Shown here: in pieces, positions 8,386-15,526 of the stretch
Position numbering within the stretch: position 1 is the stretch's first letter
Layout: each line of letters begins with the position of its first letter
Assembly (NCBI RefSeq): GCF_000282455.1
Contig: NZ_AKJG01000014.1
Location: forward strand, 1 to 33,720
DNA length: 33,720 bases
DNA from: Pseudomonas sp. GM74
GTDB taxonomy: Bacteria > Pseudomonadota > Gammaproteobacteria > Pseudomonadales > Pseudomonadaceae
Direction of reading: 5' to 3'
Position numbers and translations under genes: made by a program
Notes under the pieces: model-generated
The model's database searches: none
The model's input: the letters and a program-made list of their open reading frames with translations, nothing else
Told to the model about the DNA's origin: nothing

Positions 8386-8409
8386 TTAGTTTAGAAAAAT
8401 CTGAACTAA
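8386..8409. promoter_or_regulatory. Candidate GbuR operator (LysR-type dyad)
   Basis: A 24-bp imperfect palindrome has arms TTAGTT-t-AGA and TCT-g-AACTAA around an AAAA centre, giving 9 paired bases per arm with one mismatch. It contains T-N11-A spacing as expected of LysR-type boxes, and sits in the gap between the divergent regulator and gbuA, about 124 bp before the gbuA start codon. Confidence 0.55.
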
Positions 8410-8532
8410 GTATTTGCCCGTAGCGATTCTTCCCGCCCACTACATTTCGCAGAATCGCCCCACAACGGTGCCCGTACCTTCCGTGAACGGCGCAACCGAC
8501 ATAAATAAAACAACGACGATGAGGCCCTACCC

Positions 8533-9483
8533 GTGGACAAGATTCTTCACCAGCCACTGGGCGGCAACGAAATGCCGCGCTTCGGCGGCATCGCCACCAT
8601 GATGCGACTCCCCCATTTGAATACTGCTGCCGGCCTGGACGCCGCCTTCGTAGGCGTGCCGCTGGACATCGGTACCTCCCTGCGCCCTGGCACCCGTTTC
8701 GGGCCTCGTGATATCCGTACCGAATCGGTGATGATCCGTCCTTACAACATGGCCACCGGTGCTGCGCCGTTCGACTCGCTGTCGGTTGCCGACATCGGCG
8801 ACGTGGCGATCAACACCTTCAACCTGCTGGACGCCGTACGCATCATCGAAGAAGCCTACGACGACATCCTCGAACACAACGTGATCCCCCTGACCCTGGG
8901 CGGCGACCACACCATCACCCTGCCGATCCTGCGTGCCATCCATAAAAAGCACGGCAAGGTCGGCCTGGTGCACATCGACGCTCACGCCGATGTGAACGAT
9001 CACATGTTCGGCGAGAAGATCGCCCACGGCACCACCTTCCGTCGCGCTGTCGAAGAAGGCCTGCTGGATCCGGACCGCGTAGTGCAGATCGGCCTGCGCG
9101 CCCAGGGCTACACCGCTGACGACTTCAACTGGAGCCGCAACCAGGGCTTCCGCGTGGTTCAGGCCGAAGAGTGCTGGCACAAATCGCTGGAGCCTTTGAT
9201 GGCTGAAGTTCGCGAGAAAGTCGGTGGCGGCCCGGTGTACCTGAGCTTTGACATCGACGGCATCGATCCTGCCTGGGCACCTGGCACCGGTACCCCGGAA
9301 ATCGGCGGTCTGACGACCATTCAGGCGATCGAGATCGTTCGTGGCTGCCAAGGCCTCGACCTGGTCGGTTGCGATCTGGTAGAAGTCTCCCCCGCTTACG
9401 ACACCACCGGCAACACCTCGCTGTTGGCCGCCAACCTGCTGTACGAAATGCTCTGCGTACTGCCTGGCGTAGTCCACCGCTGA
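8533..9483 (+). CDS. gbuA: Guanidinobutyrase (4-guanidinobutyrate ureohydrolase)
   Basis: This 316-aa manganese-dependent ureohydrolase converts 4-guanidinobutyrate to 4-aminobutyrate and urea in the arginine oxidase/transaminase catabolic routes. All six metal ligands of the arginase/agmatinase fold are present: His126 (GGDHT), Asp149, His151 and Asp153 (IDAHAD), and Asp240 and Asp242 (SFDIDGIDP). The sequence is very close to PAO1 GbuA as I remember it, starting MDKILHQPLGGNEMPRF. The start is a GTG at 8533 with GAGG 8 bp upstream; the conserved N-terminus supports it. It heads a likely operon with the NTF2-like gene (9 bp gap) and the NCS1 permease. Agmatinase is the alternative, but GbuR adjacency favours guanidinobutyrase. 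Confidence 0.92.
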   Translation: MDKILHQPLGGNEMPRFGGIATMMRLPHLNTAAGLDAAFVGVPLDIGTSLRPGTRFGPRDIRTESVMIRPYNMATGAAPFDSLSVADIGDVAINTFNLLDAVRIIEEAYDDILEHNVIPLTLGGDHTITLPILRAIHKKHGKVGLVHIDAHADVNDHMFGEKIAHGTTFRRAVEEGLLDPDRVVQIGLRAQGYTADDFNWSRNQGFRVVQAEECWHKSLEPLMAEVREKVGGGPVYLSFDIDGIDPAWAPGTGTPEIGGLTTIQAIEIVRGCQGLDLVGCDLVEVSPAYDTTGNTSLLAANLLYEMLCVLPGVVHR

Positions 9484-9492
9484 GGATTGGTC

Positions 9493-9915
9493 ATGAATGA
9501 ACGTGATCAGGTGCTCAAAACCGCCGCCGATCTGGTGTCCGCTTTTGCCCGCAACGATCGCGAAGCCTACTTCGGCGCATTCAGCGCGGACGCCAGCTTC
9601 GTCTTCTACACCCTCGAACAACCCCTGCTGTCGCGCGACGCCTATCAGGCGATGTGGGACGGCTGGCGCGCCGAGGATGGCTTCGAGGTGCTCTCGTGCA
9701 CCTCAAGCAACGCTTTCGTCAGCCTGCAGGGTGACGTGGCGATTTTCATCCATGACGTAGCCACCGAGTTGCGCATGCAAGGGGAGCAACACTTCAGCCA
9801 GGAGCGCGAGACGATTGTTTTCAAGAAACAAGCGTCTGGCCAAGAACAACAAGGCCTATGGCTGGCCTGCCACGAACATTTGTCCGCGATGCCGGAAGGG
9901 CTGCCACCCCCTTAG
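9493..9915 (+). CDS. NTF2-like (SnoaL/DUF4440-type) protein
   Basis: This 140-aa protein of unknown function has the pattern of an NTF2-like cone fold: an N-terminal helix (QVLKTAADLVSAFARNDREAYFGAFSADASFVFYT), a middle WDGWR segment, and a strand with FIHDVATELRMQGE near the C-terminus. An ATG at 9493 preceded by GAGG is preferred to an in-frame TTG at 9487. It lies 9 bp after gbuA and 55 bp before the NCS1 permease. In PAO1 the equivalent gene is, from memory, PA1420. It could be a small enzyme or binding protein for the same guanidino compound, but no catalytic residues can be assigned from sequence alone. Confidence 0.8.
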   Translation: MNERDQVLKTAADLVSAFARNDREAYFGAFSADASFVFYTLEQPLLSRDAYQAMWDGWRAEDGFEVLSCTSSNAFVSLQGDVAIFIHDVATELRMQGEQHFSQERETIVFKKQASGQEQQGLWLACHEHLSAMPEGLPPP

Positions 9916-9970
9916 CCAACACAGGTGACGCTCACGCACGATGAGCGCGCCTTTATGATCGGAGCTGATC

Positions 9971-11488
9971 ATGAATAACAACAACAACAACAACGACCAA
10001 AGCCTTACGCATATTGAAACCCACGGGGTCGAACAGATCCCGGACAACGAACGCACCGCAGGCCCGACGGACTTGTTCCGGATGATCTTCGGTGGTTCCA
10101 ACACCTTTGCAACCGCCGTCCTCGGCAGCTTCCCGGTACTGTTCGGCCTGTCTTTCCAGGCGGGCGTCTGGGCGATTGTGCTGGGCGTGTTGCTCGGTTC
10201 GCTGATCCTCGCGCCAATGGGCCTGTTCGGCCCGATCAACGGCACCAACAACGCCGTCTCTTCCGGTGCGCACTTCGGCGTGCACGGGCGGATCGTCGGT
10301 TCGTTCCTGTCGCTGTTGACCGCCATCGCCTTCTTCTCGCTCTCGGTGTGGAGTTCGGGTGATGCGCTGATCGGTGGCGCCAAACGCCTGATCGGCCTGC
10401 CGGAAACCGACCTGACCCTGGGCCTGGCCTACGGTCTGTTCGCGATCCTGGTACTGACCGTGTGCATCTATGGCTTTCGCTTCCTGCTGTGGGTCAACAA
10501 GATCGCGGTGTGGAGTGCCAGCCTGCTGTTCCTGCTGGGCATCTTCGCCTTCGCCGGTCCCTTCGATGCGAACTACGCCGGCACCGTCAACATAGGGCAA
10601 CCCGGTTTCTGGGCCGCGTTCATCGGTGCTGCGCTGGTGGCCATGAGCAACCCGATTTCCTTCGGTGCGTTCCTCGGCGACTGGTCGCGCTACATTCCCC
10701 GTGACACCTCCAAGCGCCGCATCATGGCGGCGGTGGTGATTTCGCAGATCGCAACGTTCATCCCGTTCCTGTTCGGCCTCGTCACTGCGACCATCGTAGC
10801 GGTCAAGGCTCCGGACTACATCGCGGCCAACAACTACGTTGGTGGTCTGCTGGCGGTATCGCCGAGCTGGTTCTTCCTGCCGGTGTGCCTGATCGCGGTC
10901 ATCGGCGGCATGTCCACCGGCACCACCTCGCTCTACGGCACCGGGCTGGACATGTCCAGCGTGTTCCCTCGGGTGCTGTCGCGGGTCAAGGCCACCTTGC
11001 TGATCGGTGTGATGTCGATTGCCTTCATCTTCATCGGGCGCTTTGCGGCCAATCTGGTGCAGAGCGTGTCGACCTTCGCCGTGCTGATCATCACCTGCAC
11101 CACCCCGTGGATGGTGATCATGATCATCGGCCTGCTGGTGCGTCGCGGCTTCTACTGCCCGGATGACCTGCAAGTGTTCACCCGCGGCGAAAAAGGTGGC
11201 CGCTACTGGTTCACCCACGGCTGGAACTGGCGTGGCCTGGGCGCCTGGATCCCGAGCGCGGCCGTCGGCCTGTGTTTCGTGAACCTGCCGGGTCAGTTTG
11301 TCGGGCCGCTGGGCGAAATGGCCGGTGGTATCGACATCAGCCTGCCGGTGACCCTGGGCCTGGCCTCGCTGGTGTACCTGGCGCTGCTGGGCCTGTTCCC
11401 GGAGTCGAGCGCAGTGTTCGGTCCGAACGACCCTCGCAGCAAGAGCACGGATTCGCTCGCTAAACCGGCGATGCGTCAAGTCGCCTGA
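9971..11488 (+). CDS. NCS1-family purine/cytosine permease-like transporter
   Basis: This 505-aa polytopic membrane protein resembles the nucleobase:cation symporter-1 family (CodB, PurP). The family-typical segment FGGSNTFATAVLGSFPVLFGLSFQAG begins at about residue 36, and about 12 hydrophobic segments follow (for example the stretch containing GMSTGTTSLYGTGLDMSS). GGAG at 9961-9964 is 6 bp before the ATG. The N-terminus carries a run of seven consecutive Asn (AAC/AAT codons). Its position after gbuA and the NTF2-like gene suggests uptake of 4-guanidinobutyrate or a related compound. The family otherwise moves nucleobases, hydantoins or allantoin, so the substrate is an inference. The PAO1 counterpart is PA1419 (from memory). 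Confidence 0.86.
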   Translation: MNNNNNNNDQSLTHIETHGVEQIPDNERTAGPTDLFRMIFGGSNTFATAVLGSFPVLFGLSFQAGVWAIVLGVLLGSLILAPMGLFGPINGTNNAVSSGAHFGVHGRIVGSFLSLLTAIAFFSLSVWSSGDALIGGAKRLIGLPETDLTLGLAYGLFAILVLTVCIYGFRFLLWVNKIAVWSASLLFLLGIFAFAGPFDANYAGTVNIGQPGFWAAFIGAALVAMSNPISFGAFLGDWSRYIPRDTSKRRIMAAVVISQIATFIPFLFGLVTATIVAVKAPDYIAANNYVGGLLAVSPSWFFLPVCLIAVIGGMSTGTTSLYGTGLDMSSVFPRVLSRVKATLLIGVMSIAFIFIGRFAANLVQSVSTFAVLIITCTTPWMVIMIIGLLVRRGFYCPDDLQVFTRGEKGGRYWFTHGWNWRGLGAWIPSAAVGLCFVNLPGQFVGPLGEMAGGIDISLPVTLGLASLVYLALLGLFPESSAVFGPNDPRSKSTDSLAKPAMRQVA

Positions 11489-11510
11489 GCAAACGCATTA
11501 AACGCACTAC

Positions 11511-11615
11511 CTGTGGGAGCGGGCTTGCCCGCGAAGACGGCAGCACATCCAACATAGATGTGACTGACAGACCGCTTTCGTCGGAGCGCCGCCCGGAGCA
11601 AGCCCGCTCCCACAG
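11511..11615. repeat. REPIN with an inserted TCGGAGCGCCGC block
   Basis: A left REP (CTGTGGGAGCGGGCTTGCCC...GAAG from 11511) and an inverted right REP ending AGCCCGCTCCCACAG at 11615 enclose the usual spacer (ATGTGACTGACAGACCGC). The right arm carries an extra block, TCGGAGCGCCGCCCGG, at 11581-11596 where the short form has only CG. It separates the two transporter genes. Confidence 0.85.
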
Positions 11616-11664
11616 GGATTGATTTTCAGCCTCACATAAAAAAGACAATCGGAGACACGCCATA

Positions 11665-13044
11665 ATGGCTTTGGATTTATTCGTCGTACTCATCTACGCC
11701 GCCGCGATGCTGATACTCGGCTACTACGGCATGCGCAAGGCCAAGACCAACGAAGACTTTTTGGTCGCCGGTCGTAACCTCGGCCCAAGCCTGTACATGG
11801 GCACCATGGCTGCCACCGTCCTGGGCGGCGCGTCCACCGTGGGCACCGTGCGTCTGGGCTACGTGCATGGCATCTCCGGCTTCTGGCTGTGTGCGGCCCT
11901 GGGTTGCGGGATCGTGGCGCTGAACCTGTTCCTCGCCAAACCGCTGCTGAAACTGAAGATCTACACCGTTACCCAGGTCCTGGAAAAACGCTACAACCCG
12001 ATGGCCCGCTCGGCGAGCGCGGTGATCATGCTGGCCTACGCGCTGATGATCGGCGTGACCTCGATCCTGGCAATCGGCACCGTGCTGCAAGTGCTGTTCG
12101 GCCTGCCGTTCTGGATCTCGGTACTGCTCGGCGGCGGCGTCGTGGTGATCTACTCGGCCATTGGCGGCATGTGGTCCCTGACCCTGACCGACATCGTCCA
12201 GTTCGTGATCAAGACTGTCGGCCTGATGTTCATCCTGTTGCCAATCTGCCTGTACCGCGTCGGCGGTTGGGATGAGTTGGTGTTGAAACTGCCGGCGGCG
12301 AGCTTCAGCTTCACCACCATCGGCTGGGACACCATCATCACCTACTTCATGATCTACTTCTTCGGCATCCTGATCGGTCAGGACATCTGGCAACGGGTGT
12401 TCACCGTCAAGACCGCCAAAGTGGCTCAGGTTGCCGGTACCGCGGCCGGTATCTACTGCATCCTCTACGGCCTGGCCTGCGCCCTGATCGGCATGGCTGC
12501 ACACGTACTGATCCCGGATCTGGACAACGTCAACAACGCCTTCGCCGCCATCGTCAAACTGTCCCTGCCGGACGGTATCCGTGGCCTGGTGATCGCTGCC
12601 GCACTGGCCGCCATGATGTCCACCGCCAGCGCCGGCCTGCTGGCCGCTGCCACCACCCTGACCGAAGACCTGCTACCGAAACTGCGTGGCGGTAAACAGT
12701 CGAGCCTGGCGATCAACCGCCTGTTCACTCTGTTGACCGGCATTGTGGTACTGGGCATCGCTCTGATCGTGAACGACGTGATCAGCGCCCTGACCCTGGC
12801 CTACAACCTGTTGGTAGGCGGCATGCTGATCCCGCTGATGGGCGCGATTTTCTGGAAACGCGCCACCACCGCCGGCGCTATCGCCAGCATGGGCATGGGC
12901 TTCGCCACCGCGCTGCTGTTCATGTTCAAGGACGGCCTGGACGCCAACACCCCGATCTACTACAGCCTCGGTGTAGGCCTGGTGAGTTTCGTGGTGGTGA
13001 GCTTGATGTCCCGCCGCCCGGCAGTGGTGGCCAGCGCCGCCTAA
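11665..13044 (+). CDS. Sodium:solute symporter (SSS family)
   Basis: This 459-aa protein has about 12-13 hydrophobic segments and SSS-family features: the N-terminal LGYYGMRKAKTNEDFLVAGR, then GGASTVGTVRLGYVHGISG, and AAALAAMMSTASAGLLAAAT around residues 310-330, which resembles the Na+-site helix of the family. The family couples sodium entry to uptake of amino acids, sugars, organic acids or polyamine-like compounds. It follows the NCS1 gene with a 176-bp gap holding a REPIN, so it may be a separate transcript. A strong terminator follows at 13077. PAO1 has the same order (PA1418, from memory). The substrate is unknown; a guanidino compound or amino acid is plausible from context. Confidence 0.86.
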   Translation: MALDLFVVLIYAAAMLILGYYGMRKAKTNEDFLVAGRNLGPSLYMGTMAATVLGGASTVGTVRLGYVHGISGFWLCAALGCGIVALNLFLAKPLLKLKIYTVTQVLEKRYNPMARSASAVIMLAYALMIGVTSILAIGTVLQVLFGLPFWISVLLGGGVVVIYSAIGGMWSLTLTDIVQFVIKTVGLMFILLPICLYRVGGWDELVLKLPAASFSFTTIGWDTIITYFMIYFFGILIGQDIWQRVFTVKTAKVAQVAGTAAGIYCILYGLACALIGMAAHVLIPDLDNVNNAFAAIVKLSLPDGIRGLVIAAALAAMMSTASAGLLAAATTLTEDLLPKLRGGKQSSLAINRLFTLLTGIVVLGIALIVNDVISALTLAYNLLVGGMLIPLMGAIFWKRATTAGAIASMGMGFATALLFMFKDGLDANTPIYYSLGVGLVSFVVVSLMSRRPAVVASAA

Positions 13045-13076
13045 GCTGAAACATAACGACTCGATGCTTTCTTCGA

Positions 13077-13111
13077 CGAGTGTGGCGTCGGTTGCCACAC
13101 TCGTTTTTTTT
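13077..13111 (+). terminator. Rho-independent terminator after the symporter gene
   Basis: A perfect 10-bp stem (CGAGTGTGGC at 13077-13086 with GCCACACTCG at 13094-13103) has a 7-nt loop and is followed by eight T residues. It lies 32 bp after the symporter stop and only 20 bp before the next start codon, so the hydrolase gene downstream depends on readthrough or on a promoter overlapping this hairpin. Confidence 0.93.
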
Positions 13112-13130
13112 CGCCTGAAGGAAACTGCAC

Positions 13131-13856
13131 ATGAAGATCGTCAGCCGCGATCAGTGGTTCGAAGTCAAACATTTGAGCGACGGCATCCGCCTGATTCACG
13201 AGCCGTACATCCGCCCCTTCTACCGCTGCAATCTCTGGCACATCCAGGGCCGCGACAAAGACCTGTTGCTGGACAGCGGCTCGGGCCTGGTCAGCCTGCG
13301 CGAGCAACTGCCGTGGATCACCGAACGGCCGCTGGTGGCCGTGGCCAGCCACTGCCATTTCGATCACATCGCCGGTCATCACGAGTTCGCTGAACGACTG
13401 GTGCACCCCGCCGAGGCGGACATTCTCGCCGCGCCCGATGGCGACAACGACCTGAGCAAAGCCTTCGTCGGCGACGACATGTTCGAGGCGCACCCCGATT
13501 GCCCGCTGTGCTACGCCGAATACAGGGTCAAGGCCGCACCGGCCACGGGGTTTATCGAGGATGGAGATGTACTGGACCTGGGCAATCGGGTGTTGCAAGT
13601 CGTGCACACACCGGGACACTCACCGGGCGGCATCTGCCTGTACGAAGCCGCCACCGAGACCTTGTTCAGCGGCGACATCATCTACGACGGCCCGCTGATC
13701 GAAGACGCCTACCATTCCAACCTCGATGACTACGCCCGCAGCCTGCAACGCTTGCACGCGCTATCGATCCGCACGGTGCATGGCGGGCATTTCGGCAGTT
13801 TTTCCGGGGAGCATTTACGCAGCATGATCGACCAATGGCAGCGCTCACACGGCTAA
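13131..13856 (+). CDS. Metallo-beta-lactamase-fold hydrolase
   Basis: This 241-aa cytoplasmic protein has a complete MBL metal-binding set: His74, His76, Asp78 and His79 (SHCHFDH), His163 (HTPGHSPGG), Asp182 (SGDIIYDG) and His220 (VHGGHFGSF). The family includes glyoxalase II-like thioesterases, lactonases and phosphodiesterases, and nothing here fixes the substrate. A Cys-rich stretch (HPDCPLC at about 121-127) lies in the insert between the second and third metal motifs. AAGGAA is 8 bp upstream of the ATG. The gene starts 20 bp after a strong terminator and is followed 70 bp later by a carrier-protein-like gene on the same strand. Confidence 0.86.
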   Translation: MKIVSRDQWFEVKHLSDGIRLIHEPYIRPFYRCNLWHIQGRDKDLLLDSGSGLVSLREQLPWITERPLVAVASHCHFDHIAGHHEFAERLVHPAEADILAAPDGDNDLSKAFVGDDMFEAHPDCPLCYAEYRVKAAPATGFIEDGDVLDLGNRVLQVVHTPGHSPGGICLYEAATETLFSGDIIYDGPLIEDAYHSNLDDYARSLQRLHALSIRTVHGGHFGSFSGEHLRSMIDQWQRSHG

Positions 13857-13926
13857 AGCCTGCTGTACTCAACGGCAGGAACTGCACCGGCAGGTAGAAC
13901 TACACCCACCTCCTCGAAGAACGATC

Positions 13927-14178
13927 ATGAAAGAAGCTGCCCTTCGTACTGTCGTACATCGCTACATCAGCCGCCTGCTGGAGGGCCGGGATGACTTCGA
14001 CGACAACACCAGCCTGGCGCAGTTGGGATTGGATAAAAAAGACATCGAAGAGCTGATCTTCCATCTGGAAGATGAACTGGGTGTCACGGCGTTTACGGTG
14101 GAGGAAGACCGGATGCTCAAGACCGCCAGGACGGCGAATGATTTGAGCCGGTTCTTGCTGGAAATCGGGCGGTACTAA
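13927..14178 (+). CDS. Acyl-carrier-protein-like small protein lacking the phosphopantetheine serine
   Basis: This 83-aa acidic helical protein aligns with acyl carrier proteins: helix I VVHRYISRLLEG, the loop DDFDDNTSLAQLGLD, helix II DIEELIFHLEDELG, and a C-terminal helix with DLSRFLLEI. In true carriers the motif is DSL with Ser carrying the phosphopantetheine arm. Here residues 36-39 read DKKD, so Lys37 replaces the Ser and the protein should not carry an acyl group. It may be a structural or regulatory relative. The only ribosome-site match is a modest GAAG before the ATG. It lies 70 bp after the MBL hydrolase on the same strand and may be co-transcribed. Confidence 0.78.
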   Translation: MKEAALRTVVHRYISRLLEGRDDFDDNTSLAQLGLDKKDIEELIFHLEDELGVTAFTVEEDRMLKTARTANDLSRFLLEIGRY

Positions 14179-14201
14179 GGCGGGTGATCAAACGTACACG
14201 A

Positions 14202-14229
14202 AGCGGCAAGGGAGCTTGCTCCCTCGCCA
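14202..14229. repeat. Single REP-like hairpin between convergent genes
   Basis: The stem GGCaAGGGAG pairs with CTCCCTcGCC around a short CTTG loop. No T-run follows on either strand. It lies between the convergent carrier-like gene and the 42-aa ORF and could protect 3' ends or act as a weak terminator for both. Confidence 0.6.
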
Positions 14230-14264
14230 CTGGAAACCTTTCACCCGTCAGATATTATCTGCCA

Positions 14265-14393
14265 TTACCGGCGTCGCTGCTGGCGCCGACGCTGTTCGTC
14301 ATCAGTACGAACAGGCACGGGTTGCAGAGGCGGCTCGATCAAACCGAGAGCAACGCCCAGGTCATGCAGCCAGTTTTGGATTTTCTCTTTCAT
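14265..14393 (-). CDS. 42-aa PA1414-like small protein
   Basis: An ORF of 42 codons runs from ATG at 14393 to TAA at 14265 on the minus strand. AGGGGG lies 6 bp before the ATG. The product has an amphipathic N-terminal helix (MKEKIQNWLHDLGVALGLIE), a proline-rich middle (PPLQPVPVRT) and an Arg/Gln-rich tail (DDEQRRRQQRRR). This matches the small protein PA1414 of P. aeruginosa as I remember it, and the gene order with the LysR gene upstream (PA1413) is the same. PA1414 is strongly expressed when oxygen is low and shares its transcript with the SicX small RNA. The molecular function of the protein is unknown. Confidence 0.85.
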   Translation of the reverse strand: MKEKIQNWLHDLGVALGLIEPPLQPVPVRTDDEQRRRQQRRR

Positions 14394-14528
14394 GGTGCCC
14401 CCTTCAGGGTAATGCCGAGCGGCCAAAGTTCTGTAGCCCCTTCGTACAGATAATAGTCCGAACTCCTACGCAATGCTCGCGCAAAGTCACAATGATCTGT
14501 TACTGAATCCATCACAATCAGCCTGTGT
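14394..14528 (-). ncRNA. Leader of the 42-aa gene; position of the SicX sRNA in P. aeruginosa
   Basis: These 135 nt lie between the LysR stop and the 42-aa ORF. In P. aeruginosa the 5' leader of PA1414 is the source of SicX, an anaerobically induced small RNA. I infer homology only from position. I could not identify a convincing ANR box (TTGAT-N4-ATCAA) here; the nearest match, on the minus strand near 14495-14510, is poor. Short GC-rich self-complementary pieces (GGCCGCTCGGC, CCCTGAAGGGG) lie just before the start codon and could fold over the ribosome site. Confidence 0.35.
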
Positions 14529-15434
14529 TCAGGCAATTTCCCGTGCCCGCACCTGTGCCGGCGGAAAAACCACCTGTTGCTGTTCGATCCAGGCATTCAG
14601 GTTGGCCCCGACCATGCCCTTGCGCCACATCAGCCAGGTGGTAGCGCTGGCGAACGGTTCGGCCAACGGATGCACCGCCACACTCTCACGGCCCGGCAGA
14701 CTGGCGAGCATCGACTCCGACATCAGCGCCACACCGGAACCGGCAATCACGCATGCCAGCATCCCCGGATAGGACTCGATCTCCATCGCCCGGCCCATGG
14801 CCGCGTGGTCATGGGCGAACCAGGCTTCCAGGCGCATGCGGTAGGAACAGCCCTGGCGAAAGGTGAACACCGAACGACCTTGCACATCCAGCGCACTGCG
14901 CACGGGCGGATGGTCGGCCTCGCTGATCAGCACCAGGCGCTCGTCACACAAAGGCACCCCGTCGAGCCCGGCCAGTTCCAGGGGGCCATCCACCAGCGCC
15001 GCATCGAGCCGGCCGGTGAGCAGGCCTTCGAGCAGTTCACCGCTGGGCCCGGATTGCACTTGCAGGTTCACCGCCGGATACAACCGGTGGTAGTGCGCCA
15101 AAAGCCCCGGAAGGTGAATCGCCGCCGTGCTGTACATGGTGCCGAGCACGAAGTCGCCCGCCGGTTGCCCGCCCTGCACTGCCGCGCTGGCTTCGTCGCG
15201 CAAGGCAAACAGCCTGGCGGTGTAGTCCAGCAAGACTTTTCCCGCAGGCGACAACTGCAAACGCTGACGTTCGCGCAGGAACAGTTCGACACCCAGTTGC
15301 TCTTCCAGTTGTTTGAGCCGGGTCGACAGGTTCGACGGCACTCGATGCAGCCGTTCGGCGGCCCGGGTGATGGACCCTTCCTCCGCCACCGCCTGGAAGA
15401 TGCGCAATTGGCTGAATTCCACGACATTCTCCAT
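14529..15434 (-). CDS. LysR-family transcriptional regulator (PA1413-like)
   Basis: This 301-aa LysR regulator has a helix-turn-helix at about residues 5-65 (FSQLRIFQAVAEEGSITRAAERLHRVPSNLSTRLKQLEEQLG) and an effector domain from about 90. It is divergent from an MFS transporter gene, with 92 bp between them, and so probably regulates that gene. The intergenic stretch is AT-rich around 15445-15475. It is the synteny partner of PAO1 PA1413 (from memory). The effector is unknown. Confidence 0.88.
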   Translation of the reverse strand: MENVVEFSQLRIFQAVAEEGSITRAAERLHRVPSNLSTRLKQLEEQLGVELFLRERQRLQLSPAGKVLLDYTARLFALRDEASAAVQGGQPAGDFVLGTMYSTAAIHLPGLLAHYHRLYPAVNLQVQSGPSGELLEGLLTGRLDAALVDGPLELAGLDGVPLCDERLVLISEADHPPVRSALDVQGRSVFTFRQGCSYRMRLEAWFAHDHAAMGRAMEIESYPGMLACVIAGSGVALMSESMLASLPGRESVAVHPLAEPFASATTWLMWRKGMVGANLNAWIEQQQVVFPPAQVRAREIA

Positions 15435-15526
15435 AAAAGAACAAGTTACTCACTATTATTCATTTTTAAAGAAAGTCAATCAGTCCTAGCCTGACGGTCA
15501 TTGATCCTCCAGACGGAATCCAGACC

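Noticed and set aside
9953..11479. Leftward 508-codon frame opposite the NCS1 permease
   Set aside because: Arg/Gln/His/Asp-rich shadow of a membrane protein gene; no motifs and no ribosome site.
11677..12504. Leftward 275-codon frame opposite the sodium symporter
   Set aside because: Same shadow composition; the forward frame is a full-length SSS transporter.
14184..14453. Forward 89-codon frame opposite the 42-aa gene
   Set aside because: The reverse strand encodes a PA1414-like protein with a strong ribosome site, and the forward frame has neither.
14490..14515. An ANR/FNR box for the 42-aa gene
   Set aside because: The best match on the minus strand (TTGTG-ATGG-ATTCA) keeps only three of five bases in each half-site.
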